Shown here piece after piece: positions 8,648 to 18,857 of a stretch of 64,000 nucleotides of DNA. Source of the DNA: Nonomuraea sp. MG754425 (GTDB lineage Bacteria > Actinomycetota > Actinomycetes > Streptosporangiales > Streptosporangiaceae); NCBI RefSeq assembly GCF_021699195.1, contig NZ_SSXE01000007.1:31710-95709 (forward strand), in the 5' to 3' direction. Each line of letters opens with the position of its first letter. The stretch's first letter is position 1. The translations under genes were made by a program, and so were the position numbers. The notes under the pieces were generated by a model. The model was not told the origin of the DNA and did no database searches. It saw only the letters and a program-made list of their open reading frames with translations.

Positions 8648-10924
8648 GTGGCAAGACACGATCGAGAAGAATCTCTCGAGGAGCAGCTCGCCTGGCTGGA
8701 CGCGATCAAGGAGACGGAGGAGGCTCCTGTCCCTGTGAGCGCCTCGGCCGCGTCCGCCGACGAGCCGGTCGCTTCGCCGTACCCCAAGGACCCGTGGCGG
8801 CTGGTGCCCCAGCAGCACGAGACCTCGACGCCGCCGTTGTTCCGCGCGGCCGTCGACTCCGTGTACGGCGCGGCGGCGGCCGGAGAGGTCCCGGAGCGGG
8901 AGAGCGAGGCCGGCGAGTGGCTCGGTACGGCGGTCAAGGAGGAGCTCACGACCCCGGCGCGGAGCGTGGAGGACGCCTTCCACGCCCCGCTGAAGCCGCT
9001 GCCGCGTCCTGACGACACCGACGCGTACGCGCTGCCGCTCACGCCGCCCGCCCCGCCGGAGAAGGCCGCGGAGCGCACGTGGCCGCCGGCGGGCGAGGAG
9101 ACGGCGTGGGTGACGCCGCCCGGCTGGCCGCGGCCGGCGGAGGAGTCGCGTGCTGAGGCCGTCGAGGCCCCCGCCGAGGTTCCCGCGCCTGCCGGTGAGC
9201 CCGAGCGTCGTGGTGCGGAGGAGCCCGCCCCGGCGGCGGAGAAGTCCGCGTGGGCGGACACCCAGCCGGGCGCCGAACTGGGCGCTGAGCGGTCAGGTGC
9301 CGAGCGGCCGGATGCCGAAGAGCCGGGCGGCGAGCCGTCGGGCGCTGAACGTGCCGAACGTGCTGAGCAGGCGGGCGCTGAGCGGCCGGGCGGCGAGCCG
9401 GCGGCCTGGGAGGAGCGGGCGGAGACCGTCACGGAGGAGCCCGGGTCCGGGCCCGCCGCGGCCGGGTCGGCCGAGACGATGTCCCGCACCGACGCGCCGC
9501 AGTGGGCCGAGTCGTCGGAGACGATGCCGAGGAGCGAGCGCCCGCAGTGGAGCGAGCCCGAGGAGCACGCCCAGGAGTTCCGCCTGACCTGGTCGGAGGA
9601 GCAGCCGGACCGTTCCCGCTGGAGCGGTCGATCGGCGGACGTCGCCGACCTGCCGGACCGTTCCGAGGAGGCGGAGGAGCGCTCGCAGTGGTCGTCGGAG
9701 CGGCTGCAGTGGAGCGAGCAGCCTCAGGAGCGTCTTCAGTGGGCCGAACAGCCCGCGGAACGTGAGCAGCCTCCCGAGGAACGCTCCCAGCGGGCCGAGC
9801 AGTCTTCCGAGCGCACCCACCAGCCGGAGCACGCCCGGCACGCGCAGGAGGCCGAGCAGCGTCCGTCGTGGGACGAGCAGCACGAGTGGCGTCCCGCCGA
9901 GCGCGAGATCCCGCCGGCCACGCAGCCGCGCCGCCGCCCGGCCCCGAACCACGTCTTCACCTCGCCGCCCAGGCCCCCGGTCACCGGACGCCCGACCGCC
10001 GACAGCCTCGACCCCGAGTCGCTGCTGCGCGGACGGCGTAACGCCCCCTCCAAGGGCTGGCGTCGCATGGTGTACAAGGCGTCCGGCGGCTGGATCAAGC
10101 CGGGCGAGTCGCCGGAGGTGCGCCGCCGCCGCGAGCTCGTCACCAGGGCGCGCACCCCGGTCACGGCCGGGCACCACCGCGTGGCCGTGCTGAGTCTCAA
10201 GGGCGGCGTGGGCAAGACCACGACCACGGTCGGCCTCGGCGCGACGCTGGCCCAGATGCGCGGCGACCGCGTCATCGCCGTCGACGCCAACCCCGACCGG
10301 GGCACCCTGTCCGACAAGCTCGTCCTGGAGACCTCGGCCACCGTGCGCGACCTGCTCAACGAGCGTGACCAGGTCAAGCGGTACGTCGACATCAGGGCGT
10401 TCACCTCGCAGGCGCCGTCGCGGCTGGAGGTGCTGGCCTCCGACCGCGACCCCGCGGTCTCCGAGGCGTTCAGCGGCGCCGACTACCAGGAAGTCTCCCA
10501 GGTGCTGGAGAACTTCTACTCGATCTGCATCACCGACTGCGGCACCGGCCTGCTGCACTCGGCCATGGGCGGGGTGCTCGGGCTGGCCGACCAGATCGTG
10601 CTGGTCAGCTCCCCGTCGGTGGACGGCGCGCGGGCGGCGTCCGCGACGCTCGACTGGCTGGAGGCGCACCACTACGCCGACCTGGTGAAGAACGCGACCG
10701 TGGTGCTGTGCAGCGTGCGGCCCAGGTCGAAGTCGGCGGTGGACATCAAGAAGCTGGAGGCCCATTTCGCCGCCCGCTGCCGCGCGGTGGTCAGGGTGCC
10801 GTACGACCCGCACCTGGAAGAGGGCGCGGAGATCGACCTCGACCGGCTCCAGGAGCCGACCAGGGACGCGTACCTGCAGCTCGCCGCGTTCGTGGGCGAC
10901 GCCTTCGCGGGCACCCGGGGATGA
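8648..10924 (+). CDS. ParA/MinD-like ATPase with long disordered N-terminus
   Basis: The protein has 758 residues. Residues 1-440 are low-complexity, rich in Pro, Glu, Ala, Arg and Ser, with a degenerate repeat around Q-W-S-E-Q-P and E-R-L-Q-W-A-E between about 280 and 400. Residues 505-758 form a MinD/ParA ATPase with the deviant Walker A KGGVGKT at 518-524 and the Walker A' lysine region DANPDRGTL. Architecture resembles EspI-type and type VII secretion-linked ATPases, though no ESX genes are adjacent. A role in positioning or secretion is inference. Confidence 0.85.
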   Translation: MARHDREESLEEQLAWLDAIKETEEAPVPVSASAASADEPVASPYPKDPWRLVPQQHETSTPPLFRAAVDSVYGAAAAGEVPERESEAGEWLGTAVKEELTTPARSVEDAFHAPLKPLPRPDDTDAYALPLTPPAPPEKAAERTWPPAGEETAWVTPPGWPRPAEESRAEAVEAPAEVPAPAGEPERRGAEEPAPAAEKSAWADTQPGAELGAERSGAERPDAEEPGGEPSGAERAERAEQAGAERPGGEPAAWEERAETVTEEPGSGPAAAGSAETMSRTDAPQWAESSETMPRSERPQWSEPEEHAQEFRLTWSEEQPDRSRWSGRSADVADLPDRSEEAEERSQWSSERLQWSEQPQERLQWAEQPAEREQPPEERSQRAEQSSERTHQPEHARHAQEAEQRPSWDEQHEWRPAEREIPPATQPRRRPAPNHVFTSPPRPPVTGRPTADSLDPESLLRGRRNAPSKGWRRMVYKASGGWIKPGESPEVRRRRELVTRARTPVTAGHHRVAVLSLKGGVGKTTTTVGLGATLAQMRGDRVIAVDANPDRGTLSDKLVLETSATVRDLLNERDQVKRYVDIRAFTSQAPSRLEVLASDRDPAVSEAFSGADYQEVSQVLENFYSICITDCGTGLLHSAMGGVLGLADQIVLVSSPSVDGARAASATLDWLEAHHYADLVKNATVVLCSVRPRSKSAVDIKKLEAHFAARCRAVVRVPYDPHLEEGAEIDLDRLQEPTRDAYLQLAAFVGDAFAGTRG

Positions 10925-10931
10925 GCCGGAC

Positions 10932-10962
10932 GCCGGCGGCGCGGCACGCGTGCGCCGCCGGC
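10932..10962. terminator. Bidirectional terminator hairpin
   Basis: GCCGGCGGCGC and its exact complement at 10952-10962 form an 11-bp GC-only stem with a 9-base loop. It lies between the convergent ATPase gene and BP74-like gene. There is no T-run, as is common in high-G+C actinomycetes. Confidence 0.6.
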
Positions 10963-10976
10963 GGAGCCGTCGGCGG

Positions 10977-11426
10977 CTAGGCGGGCACTTCGGCGACCAG
11001 CCTGGAGCTCCAGGGGCACCACGTGTAGCCGGGCAGGAAGGCCCCGCCCGCCTTGTCCAGGTGATCCTCGACGTAGGGGATCGTGGCGTCGCACACCTCC
11101 ATGGCCGCGTCGAAGAAGCCGACGGTGTCGCTGCGGTAGTGGTAGTTCCAGCGCGGGTTGTACGGGGCCGGCCGTGGCGTGATCTTGCCGATGACGTGGG
11201 GCCGATCGCGCGTCGCGCCGCTGATCAGGGCGCGGGCGTGCCGGATCTTGCCGGGTTCGGTGAGCTGGACGACGAACCGTTCTCCCGTGCCGTCGGTCAT
11301 CACGAAGTACGCGGCCGGAGCGGTCTGCCGCGCCGGGACGGCCGCCGCAGCGGGGGCGGCCCCGGTCAGCAGGGCGAGCGTGGTGGCGGCGAGCGCGGTG
11401 CCGATCCCGCGGGAGAAGCCTGGCAT
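10977..11426 (-). CDS. Secreted BP74-like protein
   Basis: A signal peptide (about residues 1-30, hydrophobic core then A-A-A-A) precedes one compact domain. It contains RFVVQLTEPGKIRHARALI, then a P-H-V-I-G-K-I turn, Y-N-P-R-W, and C-terminal P-W-S-S-R-L. This pattern matches the BP74 domain found in secreted actinomycete proteins; its function is not established. Two cysteines (around 96 and 122 of the mature part) could form a disulfide. I chose the ATG at 11426 over an earlier one because it starts directly before the signal peptide. Confidence 0.7.
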   Translation of the reverse strand: MPGFSRGIGTALAATTLALLTGAAPAAAAVPARQTAPAAYFVMTDGTGERFVVQLTEPGKIRHARALISGATRDRPHVIGKITPRPAPYNPRWNYHYRSDTVGFFDAAMEVCDATIPYVEDHLDKAGGAFLPGYTWCPWSSRLVAEVPA

Positions 11427-11564
11427 GAACACCTCCGGTACGCGGGCCGAGAACTCGGCCCGTCCGACACGGAGAGTAGCCATAACGTCACAGAAAGTGT
11501 GCTGGCCGCGCCGTCATATCGTGCTGACCCGCGAAAGCCCTCTTCAGAGGGGCTGAAGACCGGC

Positions 11565-11650
11565 GGAGGGTGTGGGATTCGAACCCACGAGGCCATCGCT
11601 GACCTGGCCGCTTTCAAGGCGGCTGCACTCGTCCACTATGCGAACCCTCC
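11565..11650 (-). tRNA. tRNA-Ser (UGA)
   Basis: The 86-base gene folds with the acceptor stem GGAGGGT/ACCCTCC, the anticodon arm GCCGC-CTTGAAA-GCGGC (anticodon TGA), a long variable arm typical of class II tRNA-Ser, and the T-loop TTCGAAT. No CCA is encoded. No integrated element is seen next to it. Confidence 0.96.
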
Positions 11651-11677
11651 CGTGCGGGAACCACGATAGCGGCTGTG

Positions 11678-12028
11678 ATGACAGGGGTGTACGTTCAGGA
11701 GGTGGCGGATCTCAGCGTCGAGGTGCAGCGCGGCGGCGACGACGCGATCGTGCGTCTCACCGGTGATCTCGACAAGCTCACGGCGCCACTGCTCAGGCAG
11801 GTTCTGTCGCAGCTCTTCGCCGAAGGCCGGGTGGAGGTCGTGATCGACGCCGGCAAGCTCGACTTCTGCGACTCCAGTGGCCTGTGGGTGCTGGTGGAGC
11901 ACCAGCACCGGGTCTCCGCGCACGCCGGGAGCCTGGGTCTCGTGGGGGTGCACGGCGTGTTACGGCGGGTGCTCGACGTGACCGGCCTCAAGGCGGCCTT
12001 CGACCGGGTGGCGTTAGCCGAGCTGTGA
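11678..12028 (+). CDS. STAS-domain anti-sigma factor antagonist
   Basis: The 116-residue STAS domain protein has the phosphorylatable serine motif CDSSG (residues 66-70), preceded by VVIDAGKLDF. Such proteins bind anti-sigma kinases of the SpoIIAB/RsbW type and release sigma factors when unphosphorylated. No partner kinase is adjacent. Two possible starts (GTG 11675 and ATG 11678) differ by one codon. Its end overlaps the convergent NUDIX gene by 15 bases. Confidence 0.88.
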   Translation: MTGVYVQEVADLSVEVQRGGDDAIVRLTGDLDKLTAPLLRQVLSQLFAEGRVEVVIDAGKLDFCDSSGLWVLVEHQHRVSAHAGSLGLVGVHGVLRRVLDVTGLKAAFDRVALAEL

Positions 12029-12856
12029 CAGCAGCCACTTGGGGCCGACGCTCTCGGCGCCCAGTTCGCCGACCCGGTCCCGCAGCGCCCGGTCGGCGGT
12101 GACCACGACCACCCGCTCCCACGGCTTGGCCTCGCGTACGACGTCGACGATCGCGTCGTCGCCGTTGCCCGTGGCCGCCACCACCTGGATCCCCGGCACG
12201 GCCGGCGCGCCGCGTGCGGCGCCCTCCACGACCGCCACCATCCGCGGGTACCACTGCGCCAGCACGGGGTGCTCCAGCCGCAGCTTCGAGACGTCCAGCA
12301 GCAGCCGGGTCGCCGCGCCCAGCCGGTCGTTCCACCAGCCGCGCTCGGCCCGCGCGCCGACGATGTTGGCCACGTCGAGCACGATCGTCTCCGGCCTGAT
12401 CGTGCCCCGGATCTCGTTCCACGTCGCGGCGAAGCCGGGGTGCAGCGAGCGCTCGGTGACCTCGGGCAGCGCCAGCCAGCGCAGTTCGGTGCTCTCGCCG
12501 TTGGCCGGGGCCGCGGCCAGCCGTTCTGCCGACGCGGCGATCACCGTCTCGAACGCCCACCCGCCGTGGTCGTCGAGGTAGACGCCCTGCACGCGCAGCC
12601 CGTCGCCGGCCAGCGCCGCCTCCTCGTGGGCCTCGCGCAGGGCGCTCGTGACCGCGTCCTCGTGGCTGTCGCGGGCGCCGCCGGGCAGCCCCCAGGTGCC
12701 GCCGTGGTGGCTCCACCAGGAGCGCTTCTGCATGAGCACGTACGGGACCCCGGCGTCGTCGTGGTGGACGACGAGGAGGCCCGAGGCGCCGTGCACCCCC
12801 CAGTGCCGGTGGCCTTGGGCGCACTCGGCCCAGCCGTCGCCGTCCTTAGCCGCCAT
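12014..12856 (-). CDS. NUDIX hydrolase fused to a NYN/PIN-like domain
   Basis: The 280-residue protein has two parts. Residues 15-150 are a NUDIX domain with the box G-A-R-D-S-H-E-x7-R-E-A-H-E-E. Residues 155-280 begin with IVLDVANIVG (acidic residue at the end of strand 1, as in NYN/PIN nucleases), then WWNDRLGAATRLL, and end with TGNGDDAIVDVV and VVVVTADRALRDRV, which fit the later acidic positions of the PIN/NYN fold. Hydrolysis of a nucleotide derivative is expected from NUDIX; nuclease activity of the second domain is inference. Confidence 0.8.
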   Translation of the reverse strand: MAAKDGDGWAECAQGHRHWGVHGASGLLVVHHDDAGVPYVLMQKRSWWSHHGGTWGLPGGARDSHEDAVTSALREAHEEAALAGDGLRVQGVYLDDHGGWAFETVIAASAERLAAAPANGESTELRWLALPEVTERSLHPGFAATWNEIRGTIRPETIVLDVANIVGARAERGWWNDRLGAATRLLLDVSKLRLEHPVLAQWYPRMVAVVEGAARGAPAVPGIQVVAATGNGDDAIVDVVREAKPWERVVVVTADRALRDRVGELGAESVGPKWLLSQLG

Positions 12857-12868
12857 GGGGCAATTCTC

Positions 12869-13612
12869 TCAGCCTCCGCCCTTGGAGAAATGCTGGTAGT
12901 CCTTCGCGCCCGACCAGTAGCCGCCCCACTCCCAGCCCACCTGGGCGAAGGCCTTGACAACCTTGTCACCAGGATTTATCACACCTTTGCCTTTCATTGG
13001 GCGCTCGGTGAACTTCTTGGCATTTTGGTGTGCCGTGCTGCCACTCGCTGTGACATATGGGTTCTCGCGGGGATTTATGTCTATCGCTTCGCCGTACGCG
13101 TGTTTTGACCAGCTACTTGAGCCCGTGGCACGGCGGCAGTTGAAGGCGGAGGTGTTGTTGGCGTCGATCGAGGCGAAGTCGTCTGCCTTGTAGGCGTCCA
13201 CCAGCTTCATCTGCTTGATCGGCCAGCGCCAGTCGTACAACTTCTTGAAGACGGTCTCGATGTCGTCGGTGACGGTCTTGCGCACCACCAGCTCGCCGGT
13301 GTGCGGCTTGTCGTCGAAGCCCCAGTACGTCATCGTGACGAGCCGCAGGTCCTGGTAGTGGACGGGGCAGCCGGGACGCCACGAGTACGGCAGGCGCTCG
13401 CGGGCGACGCGCGAGACCTTCGAGCTGAACGCGGGCGGCTCAGTGGTGGCGGGCGCGGCGGACGGCTCCGCGGTGGCCGAGGCGGTGGCGGGCAGGGTCG
13501 ACTGCGGCGTCTCGTGGCCAGGAGCCGGGCTCGCGGGCGCGGCGGCCGGCTGGCCCGCGCCGCACGAAACGGCTCCGAGCACCACGAGCGCCAAGGCGGC
13601 AACACGTCTCAT
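12869..13612 (-). CDS. Lipoprotein D-Ala-D-Ala carboxypeptidase-like (M15)
   Basis: The 247-residue protein starts with a lipoprotein signal (hydrophobic core, then A-V-S-C at about residue 17). A Pro/Ala/Thr-rich linker runs to about 65, followed by an M15-type zinc peptidase domain. The zinc motif S-K-H-A-Y-G-E-A-I-D carries the first His and Asp ligands, and the C-terminal D-Y-Q-H-F supplies the last His. It should cleave peptidoglycan stem peptides outside the membrane. ATG 13612 is chosen because it begins the signal sequence. Proteins of this type are common in actinomycetes. Confidence 0.88.
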   Translation of the reverse strand: MRRVAALALVVLGAVSCGAGQPAAAPASPAPGHETPQSTLPATASATAEPSAAPATTEPPAFSSKVSRVARERLPYSWRPGCPVHYQDLRLVTMTYWGFDDKPHTGELVVRKTVTDDIETVFKKLYDWRWPIKQMKLVDAYKADDFASIDANNTSAFNCRRATGSSSWSKHAYGEAIDINPRENPYVTASGSTAHQNAKKFTERPMKGKGVINPGDKVVKAFAQVGWEWGGYWSGAKDYQHFSKGGG

Positions 13613-13685
13613 CTGGCCACCATATGCGACGTCAGGCCAGGTCAACGGCCTATCAGCCCATCGGGACGAGCCCGCGTCGCGCTGG

Positions 13686-14213
13686 TCACGGCACCACCAG
13701 CACCGTCCGGCGAGCCCGTTTGGCCAGGCCGGCCGCCACCGAGCCGCGCCACGGGCGGCGGGAGCGCGAGCGTCCCACCACGATCCCGTCGGCCATGTAC
13801 GAGCCGGCCAGCGTCTCCAGCGCCCTGACGGGGTCGCCGCGCACGCTGACGAACTGCCACGGCACCCCGCAGCCGCGCAGCTCGTCGTGCAGGTCCTCGG
13901 TCAGGTCCGCGGCGGAGTCGGGAATGATCGGCGACCCGGCGAAGAACCAGAGCGAGGCGGTGTTCAGCGACTCCACGAAGACGATGAGCAGCGCGGCGTC
14001 GTCCCGCCGGGCGAGCCCGGCCGCGTACGCGAGCGCGTTGCGGCTCGGGTCCGACCCGTCGAAGCCCACGACGAGCAGGCCGGCGCCGTCCTTGCCGATC
14101 TCGAACTCCCCGGCGGGGAGCCGCCCTGTCAGCGGCTCCCGCTGCGGATCTGCGCCACTGCCGAACACGGCATGACTCGCGTCAGGCGTCGGCGTGCTTG
14201 CCGCGGCGGGCAA
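13686..14213 (-). CDS. Universal stress protein
   Basis: The 175-residue protein has one USP domain: VVGFDGSDPSRNALAYA at the first strand, and the ATP-binding G-x2-G-x9-G-S/T motif near the end (DGIVVGRSRSRRPWRGSVA). Residues 1-45 are a poorly conserved extension. It is the last gene of an overlapping four-gene operon (MFS, two SPW proteins, USP); its start lies 32 bases inside the upstream gene. The real start may be internal and shorter. Confidence 0.82.
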   Translation of the reverse strand: MPAAASTPTPDASHAVFGSGADPQREPLTGRLPAGEFEIGKDGAGLLVVGFDGSDPSRNALAYAAGLARRDDAALLIVFVESLNTASLWFFAGSPIIPDSAADLTEDLHDELRGCGVPWQFVSVRGDPVRALETLAGSYMADGIVVGRSRSRRPWRGSVAAGLAKRARRTVLVVP

Positions 14214-14418
14214 GGTCGCGCAGGGCGTCGGCCGCGTAGATCACCAGAGCGACGAACGAGAGCCCGGCGAGCCCGCCGCCGAGCCACAGGTCGTTGATCG
14301 TCGCGTCCGCGTACGCGGCGCCGCGCTCCTGGTAGCCGACCGCGAACGGGGCCGCGACCAGCCACAGGCCCGCCAGGAACAGGATGACGAGGGCGGACAC
14401 GCCCAGCCTTGCCTTCAT
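14182..14418 (-). CDS. SPW-repeat-like small membrane protein, copy 2
   Basis: The 78-residue protein has two membrane segments (about 6-26 and 47-67) with the loop PFAVGYQE then ATINDLWLGG, the pattern of SPW-repeat membrane proteins. It is a short paralogue of the 141-residue protein just upstream, whose stop overlaps its start as ATGA. Function unknown. Confidence 0.7.
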   Translation of the reverse strand: MKARLGVSALVILFLAGLWLVAAPFAVGYQERGAAYADATINDLWLGGGLAGLSFVALVIYAADALRDLARRGKHADA

Positions 14419-14840
14419 CGGTTCTCCTCCGCTCCGACGAGGGACGTCCTGCCGTTCTGGCGGTGCTCGCCAGAGCGGGGGGTGGTGTTCAGGTCCTCAC
14501 GCAGCGCCTCGACGAGCGGGGCGAGCAGGCTGGCCAGCTCGGCCGAGGACGACTGCGGCGCGGCGGCCGGCACGGGCTCGGGCTCCGGCTCGGGACGGCG
14601 CGGCTTCGGCACCACCAGGCCACGCGCCACCAGCTCCTCGTGGATGGCCAGCACGAACGCGATCACGCCCGCGAGCCCCACGACGGCCACCCCGAGGCCG
14701 GAGAAGAACTCCGAGTGGGTGGCGTTCGTCCAGTCGGCGTTCTCCGGCTGGGTGCCGAGGGCGAAGGGCGCGATCATCAGCCACAACCCGGCCAGCGCGG
14801 CCAGGGCCGCGACGACGGCGCCCACGAACTTGCGAATCAT
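14415..14840 (-). CDS. SPW-repeat-like membrane protein, copy 1
   Basis: Two membrane segments (about 6-27 and 48-69) with the loop PFALGTQPENADWTNA resemble the SPW-repeat family. A Pro/Glu-rich cytoplasmic tail of about 70 residues follows, ending in a short helix (LASLLAPLVEALREDL). The start overlaps the MFS stop by 4 bases (ATGA), so the two are translationally coupled. Its role with the exporter is unknown; it may be an accessory or stress-linked membrane protein. Confidence 0.7.
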   Translation of the reverse strand: MIRKFVGAVVAALAALAGLWLMIAPFALGTQPENADWTNATHSEFFSGLGVAVVGLAGVIAFVLAIHEELVARGLVVPKPRRPEPEPEPVPAAAPQSSSAELASLLAPLVEALREDLNTTPRSGEHRQNGRTSLVGAEENR

Positions 14841-16648
14841 GACGAGATTCCTCCTGTGACGAGGTCCTTCTGTGGGGGCGTGGCCTGCGCGATCAGAGCG
14901 CGCGAGGTGGGCCGCAGCACGCTCTGCGCGACCGATCTCGCCCGCTCGCGCTCCGAGCGGTCGTCAGGCGGCGCCATCTTGGCGACGGCGGTGAGGAGCG
15001 CGGAACGTTCCCCGTTCACCCGCTCGACGCGCTGGGCGATGAGCTCCAGCAGCAGCCCGGCCAGCACCAGGTCGTCCTTGCCGAGTTGCGGGGGCTGCTG
15101 GGGGAGCGCCGCCGCGTTCGCGCCGCGCAGCGGCAGCTCCTTGAGGAAGAGCGCGGCGAGGAAGCCGAGCAGCGCGATGGGCACGCCGACGAGGAACACG
15201 GTCTCCAGCCCGCGCGTGAACGCCTCCAGGACGATGTTCTTGATCGGCGTCGGGAGCTGCTGAATGGCGTCGGGGCTGCCGAGCTTGACGTCGGAGCCGC
15301 CGGCCGTGGCGATGTGCGCGGCCCGGAGCATCTCGGCGATCTCGTCCTTGAGCCGGCTGGTCAGGATCGCGCCGAACGCGGCCACGCCCACCGCGCCGCC
15401 CAGGGACCGGAAGAACGACACGCCCGACGTGGTCGAGGCCATGTCACGCGGCTCGGAGCCGTTCTGCGCGGCCAGGATCAGCATCTGCATGGACAGGCCG
15501 AGCCCGACGCCGAGCACCGCGACGTCGAACCCGATGAGCCACTCGCTGGAGTCCACGTGCAGCCGGGACAGCAGGAACAGCCCGATCGCCACGATGAGCA
15601 GGCCCGCGACCGGGAAGATCTTCCACCGGCCGGTCTGGGTGACGATCTTCCCGGAGATCACGCCGGCCAGGAACAGCGCCACCACCATGGGCAGCGTCAT
15701 CAGGCCCGAGTTGGTCGGGCTGAGCCCCTTGACGATCTGCAGGTACTGCGGCAGGTAGATCATCGCGCCGAACATCGCCATGCCGACGAACAGCGAGGCG
15801 AGGCTCGTGAGCACGAACGTCGGGTTGCGGAACAGGCGCGGGGGCAGGATCGGGTTGCGCGCGGTCCGCTCCGACAGCACCGCCAGGGCCAGCATGAGCA
15901 GGGCGACGGCAGCCAGCAGGTACGTCCAGACGGAGTTCCACTCGAACTCGTTGCCGCCCAGCGTCAGCAGCAGCATGAGCGCGCTCGCGCTGGCCGTGAT
16001 CGTGGTGGCGCCCCAGATGTCGATGGAGGTGCTGCGCTTGACCTTCGGCAGCTTCAGCACCTTCTGGATCACGATGAAGGACACCAGCGCGAACGGCACG
16101 ACCACGTAGAAGCACCACCGCCAGCCCAGCCAGTCGGCGTCCACGATGAACCCGCCGAGCAGCGGCCCGGCGACCGTGGAGATCCCGAAGACGGCCCCCA
16201 TGTAGCCGGAGTAGCGGCCACGTTCGCGGGGCGAGACGATGTCACCCAGGATCACCTGCGACAGCGCCGACAAACCACCAACACCCAGGCCCTGTACGGC
16301 ACGAGCCGCGATGAGCTGCCCCATGTCCTGGGACAGGCCCGCCACCAGCGACGCCGCGACGAACAGCCCCAGCGCGGTCTGGAAGAGCAGCTTGCGGCCG
16401 AAAAGGTCGGACAGCTTGCCCCACAACGGTGTGGAGACCGTCATGGTCAGCATGGTCGCGCTAGCGACCCACGAGTACTGGTCCTGACCGCCAAGTTCCC
16501 CCACGATCGTCGGCAGCGCGGTGCCCACCACCGAGGTCGAGATCATCGACGTGAGCATGGCGAGCATGAGCCCGGACATGACCTCGAGGATCTCGCGGTG
16601 GGTGTAGTGACGTTTCGTGAGGGATGCGGCCTGAGCCTGGGCTACCAA
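14837..16648 (-). CDS. MFS drug exporter, DHA2 (14-TM) family
   Basis: The protein (about 603 residues) has 14 hydrophobic segments, the DHA2 motif A G-K-L-S-D-L-F-G-R-K between TM2 and TM3, and a long C-terminal tail. It should export drugs or toxic metabolites by proton antiport. The start is uncertain: a TTG at 16681 is possible, but a TTG at 16648 has AAGGGG about 10 bases upstream and better fits family N-termini. It leads a four-gene overlapping operon and is divergent from a TetR gene, its likely repressor. Confidence 0.88.
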   Translation of the reverse strand: MVAQAQAASLTKRHYTHREILEVMSGLMLAMLTSMISTSVVGTALPTIVGELGGQDQYSWVASATMLTMTVSTPLWGKLSDLFGRKLLFQTALGLFVAASLVAGLSQDMGQLIAARAVQGLGVGGLSALSQVILGDIVSPRERGRYSGYMGAVFGISTVAGPLLGGFIVDADWLGWRWCFYVVVPFALVSFIVIQKVLKLPKVKRSTSIDIWGATTITASASALMLLLTLGGNEFEWNSVWTYLLAAVALLMLALAVLSERTARNPILPPRLFRNPTFVLTSLASLFVGMAMFGAMIYLPQYLQIVKGLSPTNSGLMTLPMVVALFLAGVISGKIVTQTGRWKIFPVAGLLIVAIGLFLLSRLHVDSSEWLIGFDVAVLGVGLGLSMQMLILAAQNGSEPRDMASTTSGVSFFRSLGGAVGVAAFGAILTSRLKDEIAEMLRAAHIATAGGSDVKLGSPDAIQQLPTPIKNIVLEAFTRGLETVFLVGVPIALLGFLAALFLKELPLRGANAAALPQQPPQLGKDDLVLAGLLLELIAQRVERVNGERSALLTAVAKMAPPDDRSERERARSVAQSVLRPTSRALIAQATPPQKDLVTGGISS

Positions 16649-16699
16649 GACACAACATCCCCTTCTTACAGATTTAGCCAAGTTGAAGTATACGCATGT

Positions 16700-16717
16700 T
16701 TACTAGCCGCTCGGTAA
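16700..16717. promoter_or_regulatory. Probable TetR operator
   Basis: TTACTAGC and GCTCGGTAA form an imperfect dyad (outer TTAC/GTAA exact, inner AGC/GCT exact) in the intergenic region between the MFS gene and the TetR gene, where autoregulation of both promoters is expected. Confidence 0.5.
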
Positions 16718-16745
16718 GTGGGTGTGCGTTCAGTAGAGTGCGGGC

Positions 16746-17306
16746 ATGAACCCCCAGGTGACTGAGGCCAGGCCGCGCGACCGTGAGGCCACCCGGGAGC
16801 GCATCCTGCAGGCGGCTCGCACCCTCTTCGGCGAGCAGGGATACGAGCAGGTGACCGTCCGCATGATCGCGGCGGCGGCGGAGGCCAACATCGCCTTGGT
16901 GGGCCGTTACTTCGGGTCGAAGGCCGGGCTGTTCGGCGCGGTGCTGCAGGGCGAGCCGACGTTCAGCAGGTTGTTCGACGGCGACCCGGAGACCCTGGCG
17001 CGGCGGCTGGCCGAGTACGCCGCCGAGCGCATGCGCCATCCCCCGGACAGCCCGATCCTGCGCACGCTCGAACGTTCCGCGGGCCATCCGGAGATCCACG
17101 AGGTGGTCAGGGAGCGCCTGATCACGGCGGTGCTCAAGCCGCTGGAGGCCAGGCTCTCCGGCCCCGACGCGCCCGCGCGGGCCCGTATGGCGGCGGCGGT
17201 CTTCCTGGGCATCGGGGCCATGCGCCGCCGCGTCGGCCCCAGAGACCCCACGCCGGCCGACGTCGACCGCCTGACCGCCGTCTTCGAGGCGTGCCTGGCC
17301 GGTTGA
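16746..17306 (+). CDS. TetR-family regulator
   Basis: The 186-residue protein has an N-terminal TetR HTH (residues 15-62, TRERILQAARTLFGEQGYEQ then VTVRMIAAAA and NIALVGRYFGSK). The C-terminal ligand-binding domain is of the type with GHPEIHEVVRERL. It is divergent from the MFS exporter with a 97-base spacer that holds a dyad, so it probably represses that operon. The inducer is unknown. Confidence 0.88.
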   Translation: MNPQVTEARPRDREATRERILQAARTLFGEQGYEQVTVRMIAAAAEANIALVGRYFGSKAGLFGAVLQGEPTFSRLFDGDPETLARRLAEYAAERMRHPPDSPILRTLERSAGHPEIHEVVRERLITAVLKPLEARLSGPDAPARARMAAAVFLGIGAMRRRVGPRDPTPADVDRLTAVFEACLAG

Positions 17307-18782
<1,476 letters not shown>

Positions 18783-18795
18783 CCACCATGAAATA

Positions 18796-18853
18796 ACGCG
18801 CCTTTCGCCGCTGTTGTCCACGACCAGGTCGAAGCACACTGCGAAAGGCGCGT
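18796..18853 (+). promoter_or_regulatory. 13-bp inverted repeat covering the LLM ribosome binding site
   Basis: ACGCGCCTTTCGC (18796-18808) and its exact complement (18841-18853) flank a 32-base loop. The second arm includes AAAGG, the only visible ribosome binding site of the LLM gene at 18858. If both arms are transcribed, the stem would hide the site; the hairpin may also end cellulase transcription. Confidence 0.55.
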
Positions 18854-18857
18854 ACTC

